Below are positions 1 through 6,519 of a stretch of DNA of 11,231 nt, one piece after another. Under the pieces are notes generated by a model. The model saw only the letters and a program-made list of their open reading frames with translations, was not told the DNA's origin and searched no databases. The stretch spans positions 1 to 11,231 of the forward strand of contig JBJELO010000152.1 in NCBI GenBank assembly GCA_051879195.1, read 5' to 3'. Every line of letters starts with the position of its first letter. Position 1 is the first letter of the stretch. The translations under genes were made by a program, and so were the position numbers. This DNA comes from TWA4 sp051879195. Lineage in GTDB: Bacteria; Bacillota; Clostridia; Lachnospirales; Lachnospiraceae.

Positions 1-1457
1 GTATCGGCAATTGTTTCCAGAATTTTCACCCGAGAATATAATTTATTATTGGCTTCAACGACAATCCAGGGGGCATAAGAAGTAGAAGTTTTTATCAGCA
101 TTTCATCGACTGCAACGCGGTATTGATCCCATTTTTCGCGGTTGCGCCAGTCTTCATCGGTGATCTTCCACTGCTTTTCCGGATTTTCCATGCGGTCTTT
201 GAATCGGATTTCCTGTTCGTCTTTGTCAATCTGCAGCCAGAATTTCAGAATAACCGTACCGTGGGCAGCGATTGATTCTTCCATTTCGTTCAGTTCGCGG
301 AAAGCGCGTTTCCATTCTTCTTCCGAGCAGAAGCCTTCAATTCGTTCCACCATCACACGTCCGTACCAGCTCCGGTCAAATATGGCAATATGCCCGTCCT
401 TGGGCATGCGTGTCCAGAACCGCCACAGATAATGGTACTGTTTTTCCACAGCATTGGCGGCGGAAGTGGGGATTACTTCATAGCCTCTGGGGTCAAGCTT
501 TTTCGTCAGGCGTTTGATGGCGCCGCCTTTACCGGCTGCATCCTGTCCTTCGAAAACAAGGACCACGGGAAGCTGCTTTTCGTAGATCTGGTTATGGAGT
601 GATTCGAGGCGTTTCTGGACATGCTTCATCCGTTTGCTGTATTCTTCTCTTGTCAGTGATTTTGACAGATCCATGCCGTCGAGAATGGAAGTATCCAGAA
701 GGCTGGAATCGCAGAGTGCATTGGGAGAAACGGGCTGTTCCTGGGCTTTTTTCATCAAAGCATCTTTCAGAACGGCAGCAACGTGCCGCATGATTTTAAC
801 AGCGGCAAAGCGGCGGTCTGTGGACTCCACGATAGTCCAGGGGGCAAAATTGCTTTCCGTACGAACGATCATATCCTGGCAGATATTCAGATAACGGTTA
901 TAATGCTTGTTATGTTTGATCTCTTCGCTCTTTACCCGCCACATGGTTTCGCGCTTGTCCGTCAGGTTATTCAGGCGCTTCGTCTGTTCCTTTTCGGAAA
1001 TTACAAGGAAGAATTTGATGATCACCATGCCGTCGTCGGTCAGAAGCCGCTCAAAGTTGATGATCTCCTTAAAAGCGGTATCCAGATCTTTGGAGGACAG
1101 CGTATGTTCAAACGGATCCTGCATGACTTTCCGGTACCAGCTCCGGTCAAATACCTGGATACGGCCTTTGGCGGGAAGGTTTTTCCAGAATCTCCACAGG
1201 AAGGGATGTCTCTTTTCGTCCTCTGTTTCCCGTTCTGTGGAGATGACAGCATATCCGCGGGGATCCATGGCGGAAATCAGTTCGTTGATCAGGACGCCCT
1301 TTCCTGCCATATCGATTCCTTCAAAAACAATGGTTACAGGAATTCCGGCGGCACGGATCTGACGCTGCAAGGAAGAAATTTCAGGAATCAGCTGCTCCAT
1401 GGCAGCCTTGTAATCCTGTTTTGAAAGTGTTTGATTCAGTTGGATAGAATTCAGCAT
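1..1457 (-). CDS. pap: polyphosphate:AMP phosphotransferase, two PPK2 domains (3' end outside window)
   Basis: Reading the minus strand from ATG at 1457 gives 485 codons without a stop, running off the window, so the C-terminus is missing. Two tandem PPK2 (polyphosphate kinase 2) domains are visible. The first has Walker A GIDMAGKG (47-54) and lid/Walker B DRSWYRK (104-110). The second has GQDAAGKG (304-311) and DRSWYGR (361-367), followed by the family's KFWLQIDKDEQ and SYAPW segments. A 20-nt stretch coding for the DRSWY region is identical in both copies (363-382 and 1134-1153). Two-domain members of this family transfer phosphate from polyphosphate to AMP, making ADP in the cytoplasm. Full-length relatives are near 480-500 residues, so little is lost. 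The first domain has RK where the second has GR after DRSWY, which fits one domain being catalytic and the other structural; this is inference. The start is set by AAAGGAG about 6 nt upstream. It lies downstream of spoIVA on the same strand but has its own promoter. Confidence 0.92.
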   Translation of the reverse strand, partial: MLNSIQLNQTLSKQDYKAAMEQLIPEISSLQRQIRAAGIPVTIVFEGIDMAGKGVLINELISAMDPRGYAVISTERETEDEKRHPFLWRFWKNLPAKGRIQVFDRSWYRKVMQDPFEHTLSSKDLDTAFKEIINFERLLTDDGMVIIKFFLVISEKEQTKRLNNLTDKRETMWRVKSEEIKHNKHYNRYLNICQDMIVRTESNFAPWTIVESTDRRFAAVKIMRHVAAVLKDALMKKAQEQPVSPNALCDSSLLDTSILDGMDLSKSLTREEYSKRMKHVQKRLESLHNQIYEKQLPVVLVFEGQDAAGKGGAIKRLTKKLDPRGYEVIPTSAANAVEKQYHYLWRFWTRMPKDGHIAIFDRSWYGRVMVERIEGFCSEEEWKRAFRELNEMEESIAAHGTVILKFWLQIDKDEQEIRFKDRMENPEKQWKITDEDWRNREKWDQYRVAVDEMLIKTSTSYAPWIVVEANNKLYSRVKILETIAD

Positions 1458-1482
1458 AGTACTCCTTTCCCAAATCGGTACA

Positions 1483-1523
1483 ATATGCAGAAGCCTGAGA
1501 GAACTCAGGCTTATTCTGCATAT
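1483..1523 (-). promoter_or_regulatory. stem-loop in the 5' leader of pap
   Basis: A two-part inverted repeat is present: the inner arms AAGCCTGAG (1491-1499) and CTCAGGCTT (1504-1512) enclose loop AGAA, and the outer arms ATATGCAG (1483-1490) and CTGCATAT (1516-1523) pair perfectly, with a 3-nt bulge at 1513-1515. There are 17 base pairs in total. It lies between the putative pap promoter and the pap ribosome binding site. No run of T follows it on the minus strand before pap starts, so it does not look like a simple terminator. It could stabilise the mRNA or control translation. Confidence 0.45.
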
Positions 1524-1546
1524 GATAGTATCTCCTTTTTTCGTTA

Positions 1547-1575
1547 ATTTTACTATAAAATAAACGAAAATTCAA
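1547..1575 (-). promoter_or_regulatory. vegetative (sigma-A type) promoter for pap
   Basis: On the minus strand, TTGAAT (1570-1575) is followed by a 17-bp spacer and TAAAAT (1547-1552). It lies in the AT-rich gap between the spoIVA stop and pap and would start transcription near 1540, upstream of the leader hairpin. The two hexamers match 4 and 5 of 6 consensus positions. No terminator for spoIVA was found in this gap, so read-through from spoIVA is also possible. Confidence 0.5.
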
Positions 1576-1603
1576 TGGAATTGATTTCTTTTCCACATAA
1601 TTG

Positions 1604-3088
1604 CTATATGATAATGCAGATCATGCCTCCGTTGCTGTCGTTGATGATTTTCTGGAGTGCTTCCTGAAGCTTTTGCTGACATTCTTCCGTCATCTGGGAG
1701 ATTTTCAACTGTATTCCATCCTCCACGATCTGTTCAATGGATTTCCCGAAAATATTGGTGTCCCAGACGCCGTCACTGCTGCCTTCCGAGTTCTGTTTGA
1801 TGTAGGCAATCAGGTCGTTGGCCTGATTTTCACTTCCAACGATGGGAGCGATTTCCGTTTCAATCATAGCACGGATCATGTGGATCGAACTGGCTTCCGC
1901 GCGCATGCGCACACCGAATTTGCTGCCGTGCTTCATCAGTTTCGGCTCATCCAGGCGGATATTTGCCCGTTCCGGCGTGACGACTCCGTACCCTCTTGTT
2001 CCGGCGCTGGCCACAGCAGCAGCTACTTTCTGGTATTCTGTACGCATGGCTGCAAAATCACGGATCGTCTGCATCAGCTGGCGCTCACCGGAGATATGGA
2101 TTCCCGAGTATTCGCTGATGATCTCATAATAAAGTCCCGGGCGCATGGCGACGGAAAAACGAACCGTGCCGTCGGATAGATTTTTGCTGTAAATACGCAT
2201 TTCCCGGACCTGATCAGACTGAATCTGTGTCAGGGAAGAGGTGATGTCGCGCATATGAGTGATCCGGCTGAATATTCCCGAACAGATCCTGATCAGTTCC
2301 TGTTTCACCGGGTGAGACAGGGTTAAAAGCTCCAGCCATCGGGGAACGTCGAAAGCGACGGAGGATACGGGGAATTCATTCAGAACGGATTGCAGAATCA
2401 GGCTGATATCTTCCTTTTTCAGCTGTTCACAGTTTACGGGAAGAACAGATGTATCGTATCTGGACTGCAGCTGTTCAGCCAGTGCAGCAGCTTCCCGGGT
2501 ATAGGGCTTCTGGACATTCAGAAGGACAACAAAAGGCTTTCCCAGATCCTTCAGTTCCTGAATCGTCTGTTCTTCAGCGGGAATAAATGCTTCTCTGGGA
2601 AGTTCACCGAAGGAGCCGTCAGTGGTCAGAACGATTCCTATGGTGGAATGATCGGCAATGACTTTTCTGGTGCCGATACCGGCCGCTTCGGTGAAAGGAA
2701 TTTCATAGGAGAACCAGGGGGTTTTCACCATTCGTTCCGAGTCACCTTCAATGTGTCCGGCTGCTCCATCGACCATGTAGCCGACACAGTCGATAAGACG
2801 GACCAGTACCTGGCTGCTTTCTCCGAATGTAACGGGTACAGCATCCTTGGGGACAAATTTCGGTTCCGTGGTCATAATCGTTTTTCCTGCTGCGCTTTGA
2901 GGCAGTTCATCCCGGGTCCGTTCCCTTACATGGGAATCTTCAATCTGCGGCAGCACCATCAGATCCATGAACCGCTTAATGAATGTGGATTTCCCGGTTC
3001 GAACCGGTCCCACCACACCAATGTAGATTTCTCCGCCTGTACGTGCGCTGATGTCCTGATAAATATCGTAGTCTGTCAATTGTTCCAT
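1604..3088 (-). CDS. spoIVA: stage IV sporulation protein A, spore coat-anchoring ATPase
   Basis: The 494-residue product matches SpoIVA over its length and has the family's usual size of about 490. The N-terminus MEQLTDYDIYQDISARTGG leads into Walker A GPVRTGKST (27-35), the TTEPKFVP segment (73-80), LIDCVGY (98-104) with the Walker B-position aspartate D100, and NVQKP. The long alpha/beta middle region follows, and the protein ends in the typical hydrophobic SpoIVA tail (GGMICIII). In sporulating Bacillota SpoIVA is made in the mother cell, hydrolyses ATP and polymerises on the forespore outer membrane as the base layer of the coat. The start is fixed by GGAGG (3096-3100) 7 nt before ATG. 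It is transcribed away from an M23-like membrane gene across a 107-bp gap. A sigma-E-like promoter is proposed there, as expected for this mother-cell gene. Confidence 0.97.
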   Translation of the reverse strand: MEQLTDYDIYQDISARTGGEIYIGVVGPVRTGKSTFIKRFMDLMVLPQIEDSHVRERTRDELPQSAAGKTIMTTEPKFVPKDAVPVTFGESSQVLVRLIDCVGYMVDGAAGHIEGDSERMVKTPWFSYEIPFTEAAGIGTRKVIADHSTIGIVLTTDGSFGELPREAFIPAEEQTIQELKDLGKPFVVLLNVQKPYTREAAALAEQLQSRYDTSVLPVNCEQLKKEDISLILQSVLNEFPVSSVAFDVPRWLELLTLSHPVKQELIRICSGIFSRITHMRDITSSLTQIQSDQVREMRIYSKNLSDGTVRFSVAMRPGLYYEIISEYSGIHISGERQLMQTIRDFAAMRTEYQKVAAAVASAGTRGYGVVTPERANIRLDEPKLMKHGSKFGVRMRAEASSIHMIRAMIETEIAPIVGSENQANDLIAYIKQNSEGSSDGVWDTNIFGKSIEQIVEDGIQLKISQMTEECQQKLQEALQKIINDSNGGMICIII

Positions 3089-3128
3089 AGCTTAACCTCC
3101 ATTTAGTGAAAATAAATCCGGCTGTTTA

Positions 3129-3180
3129 TTCATATGCGGGGGGAAAGGAGGGTATACCGGAAGTGCGATTCTCATAAACT
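3129..3180. promoter_or_regulatory. possible divergent sigma-E-like promoter pair (spoIVA / M23-like gene)
   Basis: The palindrome GGTATACC (3151-3158) could serve as a -35 element on both strands. On the minus strand, 14 nt further, lies CATATGAA (3129-3136), and on the plus strand, also 14 nt further, lies CATAAACT (3173-3180). The sigma-E -10 consensus is about CATACANT with a -35 containing ATA. The plus -10 matches well; the minus -10 and the -35 match only partly. spoIVA is known to be sigma-E dependent in Bacillus; use of these exact boxes is inference. Confidence 0.35.
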
Positions 3181-3195
3181 GTGGCAGGAAATAAA

Positions 3196-4113
3196 ATGAT
3201 GGGAGACCGGAGAGAACGGATGGAACTGAAACGGGGAATCGTATGGATCGGCGGCATTTTTCTGTGTGCATTTTTCTGCTGTGTCGGGATTCAGATGATC
3301 GGGAAGGATGCGGGCGTATTGCAGATGGAGGCTTTTCAGGCGGAGAACAGGCAGTTTCGGGCTCTGGAAGGAGAAGAGATGATTGATCAACAGCTGAAAG
3401 CAATTTCCGATGCTTCCGGGATTCCGTTTGAAAAACTGCTGGCAGGCACTATGCTGAAAAGCGGGTTTCGGCCGGAAAAAACACTGCGGAAAGCGGAAGT
3501 GATTTCCGATGCACTCGGTTATGAACGGCTGGATAAAGAGGCTTTTCTGAAAATTTCTTCTTATTATAAAAGGATGTATGAATGCGTGGAATATCTGCCG
3601 GTGGCGGATGTTTATGTCTGCCGGGACGGAAGCAGAGAAGAACTCAGGTTTGATGCGCAGGTACACTGTGAGGAGGCGGAGACGACGGAAAGAGATGAGA
3701 AGGAAAAAAAAGATGAGGTGGAAATAGCAGATAAGATGGAAAAAGCAGACGGGGCAGAGGAAGCAGATTTCCGCCTGCTCATCCCGGTGGATGAAGCGTG
3801 GAGAGGAATCGTTCCGGTTGTCTGTATGAAAACAGGGACAGCTGTTTTGGCAGATTCTGAGGAAAATATGCTGTGCCTGGAGCAGGAGAATGGAATTTCC
3901 ATAATATACCGGAATCTGAAACAGGATCTGAAAGAATGGCAGACAGGGGATGTAATTGAAGGCGGCACGATTCTGGGGAGCGTGGAAGGAGCCGGTCTGC
4001 TTCTTCAGTTCCGGCTCCGGTCTGTGGATGGCTCCTGGCTTGATTTTCAGGGGTTTTCCTGCCTGCTTCACGATGAAAAAAAGCTTCGGTCTGTTACACA
4101 GATGCTTCCATAA
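3196..4113 (+). CDS. membrane-anchored protein with a degenerate M23/LytM peptidase-like domain
   Basis: From ATG 3196 the product has 305 residues. It starts with a short basic N-terminus and one transmembrane segment (about 14-35), so the rest probably lies outside the cytosol. An alpha-helical region (about 60-140) and a highly charged Glu/Lys/Asp linker (about 158-190) follow. The C-terminal 195-287 has the M23 pattern: PVDEAWRG, GTAVLADSEENMLCLEQENG, ISIIYRNL, GDVIEGGTILGSV, LLLQFRLRSVDGSWLDF. Positions normally held by zinc-binding or catalytic histidines are changed: N for H in the YxHL motif, and LQF where HxH or HLHF is expected. A lytic role is thus unlikely and a structural role is inferred, as known for degenerate LytM proteins SpoIIQ and SpoIVFA in sporulation. 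The position next to spoIVA supports a sporulation role but does not prove it. Start is uncertain: 3196 has AGGAA upstream, ATG 3220 has GGAG at 7 nt, and the proposed promoter favours 3220. The 3' end overlaps the convergent HyuA-like gene by 20 nt. Confidence 0.75.
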   Translation: MMGDRRERMELKRGIVWIGGIFLCAFFCCVGIQMIGKDAGVLQMEAFQAENRQFRALEGEEMIDQQLKAISDASGIPFEKLLAGTMLKSGFRPEKTLRKAEVISDALGYERLDKEAFLKISSYYKRMYECVEYLPVADVYVCRDGSREELRFDAQVHCEEAETTERDEKEKKDEVEIADKMEKADGAEEADFRLLIPVDEAWRGIVPVVCMKTGTAVLADSEENMLCLEQENGISIIYRNLKQDLKEWQTGDVIEGGTILGSVEGAGLLLQFRLRSVDGSWLDFQGFSCLLHDEKKLRSVTQMLP

Positions 4114-6088
4114 GAATGTCCCGTATTACATTCAGTCCTGAAAAATGCAGTATCTTTTCCTCTATCCGGATATCCGGCGTGGTGGAAAGTCCGCGTTTGA
4201 CCGCTTCCTTTTCTGCACAGATTTTTGCACGTTTTCTGGCGTAATTCCGTGCATCTTTCAGATGATCCGGTGAAAATTCTCTCGCATCTCCCGGACTGAA
4301 TACCGTGTAGCGTGTGACACCGCCGCATTCATTGTAGGAAGGCGTTATCCGCACGGTTACGGTAAAGGCTACCTGACAAACGGCGGCACCAATGGCATTG
4401 GCTACGGCCGCGTGCTTCGGAATGATGGCACGTGTTCCGAAAGCTTTTGCTACATCATCCAGAAAAAGATGAATAGGGCCTCCGATGCCGATAAAAACAA
4501 AATCTGTATGGAACAGTGGAAACAGGCTGCCGGGAGCACTGCCGTTGGTATACTGGCGCCAGCTTTCATGAATCAGCCGCTCAAGCTGCGTATCGAGGCC
4601 TTCCCTGCGTATCCAGGAATACTGCTGTTCCAGAAGGATACGTGTCAGATTGGCAAACAGCTTTTCTTTAACCATATCGTATATGCGTTTGCAGAGTGCT
4701 TCTACGGTTGTATTGGCACAGGCCGCAAGGACAGCTGCGCCGTAACGGGACGCATGGCTGTTCCAGGCAGTATAATCTCCCCGTATATGCATAATATCGG
4801 TTGGGGTGAGGCCTGACCGCAGGATTATATTTTCAGATTCCAGATGTGCTGTATCCAGATTGTAAACCGGGATACGGACGGTTCTGCACAGATCCAGCAT
4901 ATTCAGCGGACGCTTCTTCAGGGCTGCACAGATCTCATGTTCTTCCGCAGAAAAACCGGGCAGATTGTCGATATCCTGCTGCAGAATATAATACTCGTAA
5001 ATGCTGCGCGTGGAAGTGATTTCAAGCCTGGTCATTTCCTGAAGCTCCTGTTCAATATACGGGTAATCCTGTGCCATTACACACAGAGGAATGACTCTGC
5101 GGTTGTCCAGATACAGCCCCATGGAAGGTGCGATGCGGATACCGCTGTCACCGCCCAGTGCGAATGTATCAACAAAAAGTCCTTTTACAAATGTATTCCA
5201 GCTGCCGATATGAATTCCACCGTTGACCCGCAGAGGCTCGTTGTCTTTCAAAATGGCCACATCGGTGGTGGTGCCGCCCATGTCAACGATTACTGCCTGA
5301 TCGGTACTGGTCAGTTCACGGGCTCCCATAAGGCTTGCAACCGGTCCGCAGAGCAGGGTTTCCACCGGTCTCAGTCTGGCAAATTCTTTTGACATGAGAG
5401 AGCCGTCGCTTCGCACGATTACCGGCTGGCAGGTGATGCCTGAATGCACAGCAGATTGGCTGACGGCCTTCAGAAATGTATCAATAACGGGAATCAGGCG
5501 GGCATTCAGCAGACAGCTGGCGCCACGTTTGATGAAATCCAGTTCGTGAAACATTTCGTAACCGCAGACTACGGGCAGATCCATATGATCCAGAAGAAGT
5601 TTCTGTGTTGTCTGTTCCAGATATGCTCCGGTCTGCCGGGAATAGATCTCTACTACGGCAGCGGCCTGACAGTCTTTCAGCTCAGTTTCCAGTTCTTTTT
5701 TCATTGTTTCCCAGTCCGGCATATTACGGATCTCGCCGTCACAGGAAGTCCGGCTGTCAAAGCAGATCAGGTCTTCTTTCGAGATGGAGCCGTTTTTTCC
5801 GATAACACGCATGGCATAATCCGCATCCGTTCCGAACAGAATCAGTCTGGCACGCCCCCCTTTTCCTTCCACACAGGCGTTGGTAGCCAGTGTGGTGGAC
5901 AGTGCCAGTATCTCTGCCTGACAGACCAGCTCCGCCGGCAGGCTGTTCAGCGCATTGGTGATCCCGATGGTCAGATTCTGTACGGTTGTCAGTGCTTTGG
6001 CAGAAGCCAGAACCTCTCCGGTTTCATAATCATAAAGCACCGCATCGGTACAGGTGCCCCCGGTATCGATTCCTATTCCCAGTTTCAT
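4094..6088 (-). CDS. hydantoinase/oxoprolinase family protein (HyuA-like, ATP-dependent)
   Basis: A 664-residue protein of the HyuA / 5-oxoprolinase / acetone carboxylase beta-subunit family. The N-terminal domain (Hydant_A_N type, about 1-180) begins with the first phosphate-binding loop GIDTGGTCTD (6-15) and contains STTLATNACVEGKGGR (64-79). The hydantoinase_A domain (about 190-580) holds the second loop DMGGTTTD (269-276) and GGDSGIR (313-319). Near the end, GIGGPIHLFL and HAAVANAIGAA are the actin-fold adenosine motifs. Known members use ATP to open hydantoin or 5-oxoproline rings or to activate ketones, but the substrate cannot be told from sequence. The usual partner HyuB is not next to it. 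ATG 6088 is chosen because GGGGGA (6096-6101) lies 7 nt before it; an upstream in-frame ATG at 6103 overlaps that site. Length is typical of the A subunit and all motifs are intact. It ends inside the convergent M23-like gene. Confidence 0.9.
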   Translation of the reverse strand: MKLGIGIDTGGTCTDAVLYDYETGEVLASAKALTTVQNLTIGITNALNSLPAELVCQAEILALSTTLATNACVEGKGGRARLILFGTDADYAMRVIGKNGSISKEDLICFDSRTSCDGEIRNMPDWETMKKELETELKDCQAAAVVEIYSRQTGAYLEQTTQKLLLDHMDLPVVCGYEMFHELDFIKRGASCLLNARLIPVIDTFLKAVSQSAVHSGITCQPVIVRSDGSLMSKEFARLRPVETLLCGPVASLMGARELTSTDQAVIVDMGGTTTDVAILKDNEPLRVNGGIHIGSWNTFVKGLFVDTFALGGDSGIRIAPSMGLYLDNRRVIPLCVMAQDYPYIEQELQEMTRLEITSTRSIYEYYILQQDIDNLPGFSAEEHEICAALKKRPLNMLDLCRTVRIPVYNLDTAHLESENIILRSGLTPTDIMHIRGDYTAWNSHASRYGAAVLAACANTTVEALCKRIYDMVKEKLFANLTRILLEQQYSWIRREGLDTQLERLIHESWRQYTNGSAPGSLFPLFHTDFVFIGIGGPIHLFLDDVAKAFGTRAIIPKHAAVANAIGAAVCQVAFTVTVRITPSYNECGGVTRYTVFSPGDAREFSPDHLKDARNYARKRAKICAEKEAVKRGLSTTPDIRIEEKILHFSGLNVIRDILMEASV

Positions 6089-6129
6089 GATAAAATCCCC
6101 CATATTCTGTCATATAAATTCTGCTTTTC

Positions 6130-6162
6130 AGTATATCATAATCCGGGTGATTATGATATACT
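6130..6162. promoter_or_regulatory. perfect 33-bp palindrome with outward extended -10 motifs on both strands
   Basis: Arms AGTATATCATAATC (6130-6143) and GATTATGATATACT (6149-6162) are perfect reverse complements around the 5-nt centre CGGGT. Each strand therefore reads TGATATACT outward, a good extended -10 (TGnTATAAT-like): the minus copy faces the HyuA-like gene, predicting a start near 6123 and a 35-nt leader with the GGGGGA site, and the plus copy faces a gene-free stretch ending in a terminator. No convincing -35 was seen on either side. Alternatively the palindrome is an operator for a dimeric repressor covering both promoters. The inverted repeat is certain; the function is inferred. 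Confidence 0.5.
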
Positions 6163-6168
6163 CTATAC

Positions 6169-6391
6169 TGTTCTGAAAAAAGAGAAGACGCATCATTATG
6201 AAGCGGACAGAACCTGTATTCTGAATCGGACTACTGTGTCAAGGTGTGCGGAATCGGCTGAAAACAGTGTCACAGCTTTACGCACAGGCTTTCTATCTGA
6301 TTTTATCTGTGATAAAATATATACCGTACCAGATACAATTTGTTTGGTAAGGTCACAGAAAGCAGGGCGTCCGGTCAACGCCCTGTTTTTT
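6169..6391 (+). ncRNA. candidate structured small RNA, about 220 nt
   Basis: No credible protein is encoded here, yet the stretch runs from an outward extended -10 (6154-6162) to a strong intrinsic terminator (6363-6391) and carries several possible stems. These are CAGAA/TTCTG (6208-6223), TGTGCG/CGCACA (6245-6250 with 6281-6286) enclosing GCTG/CAGC, ATTTTATC/GATAAAAT with loop TGT (6300-6318), and TACCA/TGGTA (6327-6349). It matches no RNA family I recognise. The 5' end is predicted, not seen, and some stems could arise by chance in AT-rich DNA. It could instead be the remains of a decayed gene that kept its terminator. Confidence 0.3.
6363..6391 (+). terminator. Rho-independent terminator
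   Basis: Stem CAGGGCGT (6363-6370) and ACGCCCTG (6378-6385) form a perfect 8-bp pair with 7-nt loop CCGGTCA, followed directly by six T. It can only end transcripts reading on the plus strand. No plus-strand protein gene lies just upstream (the nearest, the M23-like gene, ends 2.2 kb earlier), which is the main argument for a non-coding transcript here. Confidence 0.85.
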
Positions 6392-6411
6392 GATTTCGTA
6401 CAGAGCCGGGC

Positions 6412-6472
6412 AGTCAGATACCGATATATGCGTTGAATGCTTGTATTCAAAAGCATATATCGGTATCTGACT
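6412..6472. repeat. long palindrome, perfect 20-bp arms, 21-nt centre
   Basis: Arms AGTCAGATACCGATATATGC (6412-6431) and GCATATATCGGTATCTGACT (6453-6472) are exact reverse complements. The 21-nt centre holds a second inverted repeat, TTGAAT (6433-6438) and ATTCAA (6445-6450). TTGAAT, 17 bp, TATATC (6456-6461) could serve as a weak plus-strand promoter for the thymidylate synthase-like gene, but both boxes match only 4 of 6 consensus positions. No T run follows on either strand, so it is not a standard terminator. It could be a hairpin-type mobile or REP-like repeat, an operator, or part of an RNA leader. Confidence 0.6.
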
Positions 6473-6474
6473 AT

Positions 6475-6519
6475 GCGGCGGATACGCCGCAGCCTGGAAA
6501 TGCGGAGCATTTGCAGGCT
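6475..6519 (+). other. two adjacent hairpins upstream of the thymidylate synthase-like gene
   Basis: GCGGCG / CGCCGC with loop GATA (6475-6490) is followed without a gap by a 29-nt hairpin (6491-6519): AGCCTG / CAGGCT, one G-G mismatch, then AAATGC / GCATTT with loop GGA. A third, weak pairing (AGCCCG with CGGCCT, one C-C mismatch) follows at 6521-6536. They lie 45 nt before the start codon at 6564 and immediately after the long palindrome, so the four may form one structured element. No riboswitch class was recognised. Confidence 0.45.

Noticed and set aside
783..1424. 213-codon plus-strand frame opposite pap
   Set aside because: It is antisense to the well-conserved PPK2 domains, and its product shows no recognisable motif or ribosome binding site.
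1381..1596. 71-codon minus-strand frame with start at 1596
   Set aside because: That start lies upstream of the proposed -35 box and has no ribosome binding site. Only the internal ATG at 1521 is worth considering, and it is listed as a finding.
3172..4071. 299-codon minus-strand frame opposite the M23-like gene
   Set aside because: Its product is rich in Phe, Arg, His and Ser in the manner of an antisense reading, with no domain pattern. The plus strand gives a membrane segment, a charged linker and an M23-like domain with good ribosome binding sites.
5444..6436. 330-codon plus-strand frame opposite the 5' part of the HyuA-like gene and running into the gap
   Set aside because: About two thirds is antisense to intact HyuA motifs, and the rest crosses a palindrome and a terminator hairpin, so it is not a plausible coding region.
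6196..6510. 104-codon minus-strand frame in the intergenic region
   Set aside because: It reads through both arms of the long palindrome and the terminator stem, and has an Arg/Ile/Ser-rich composition without a recognisable motif or ribosome binding site.
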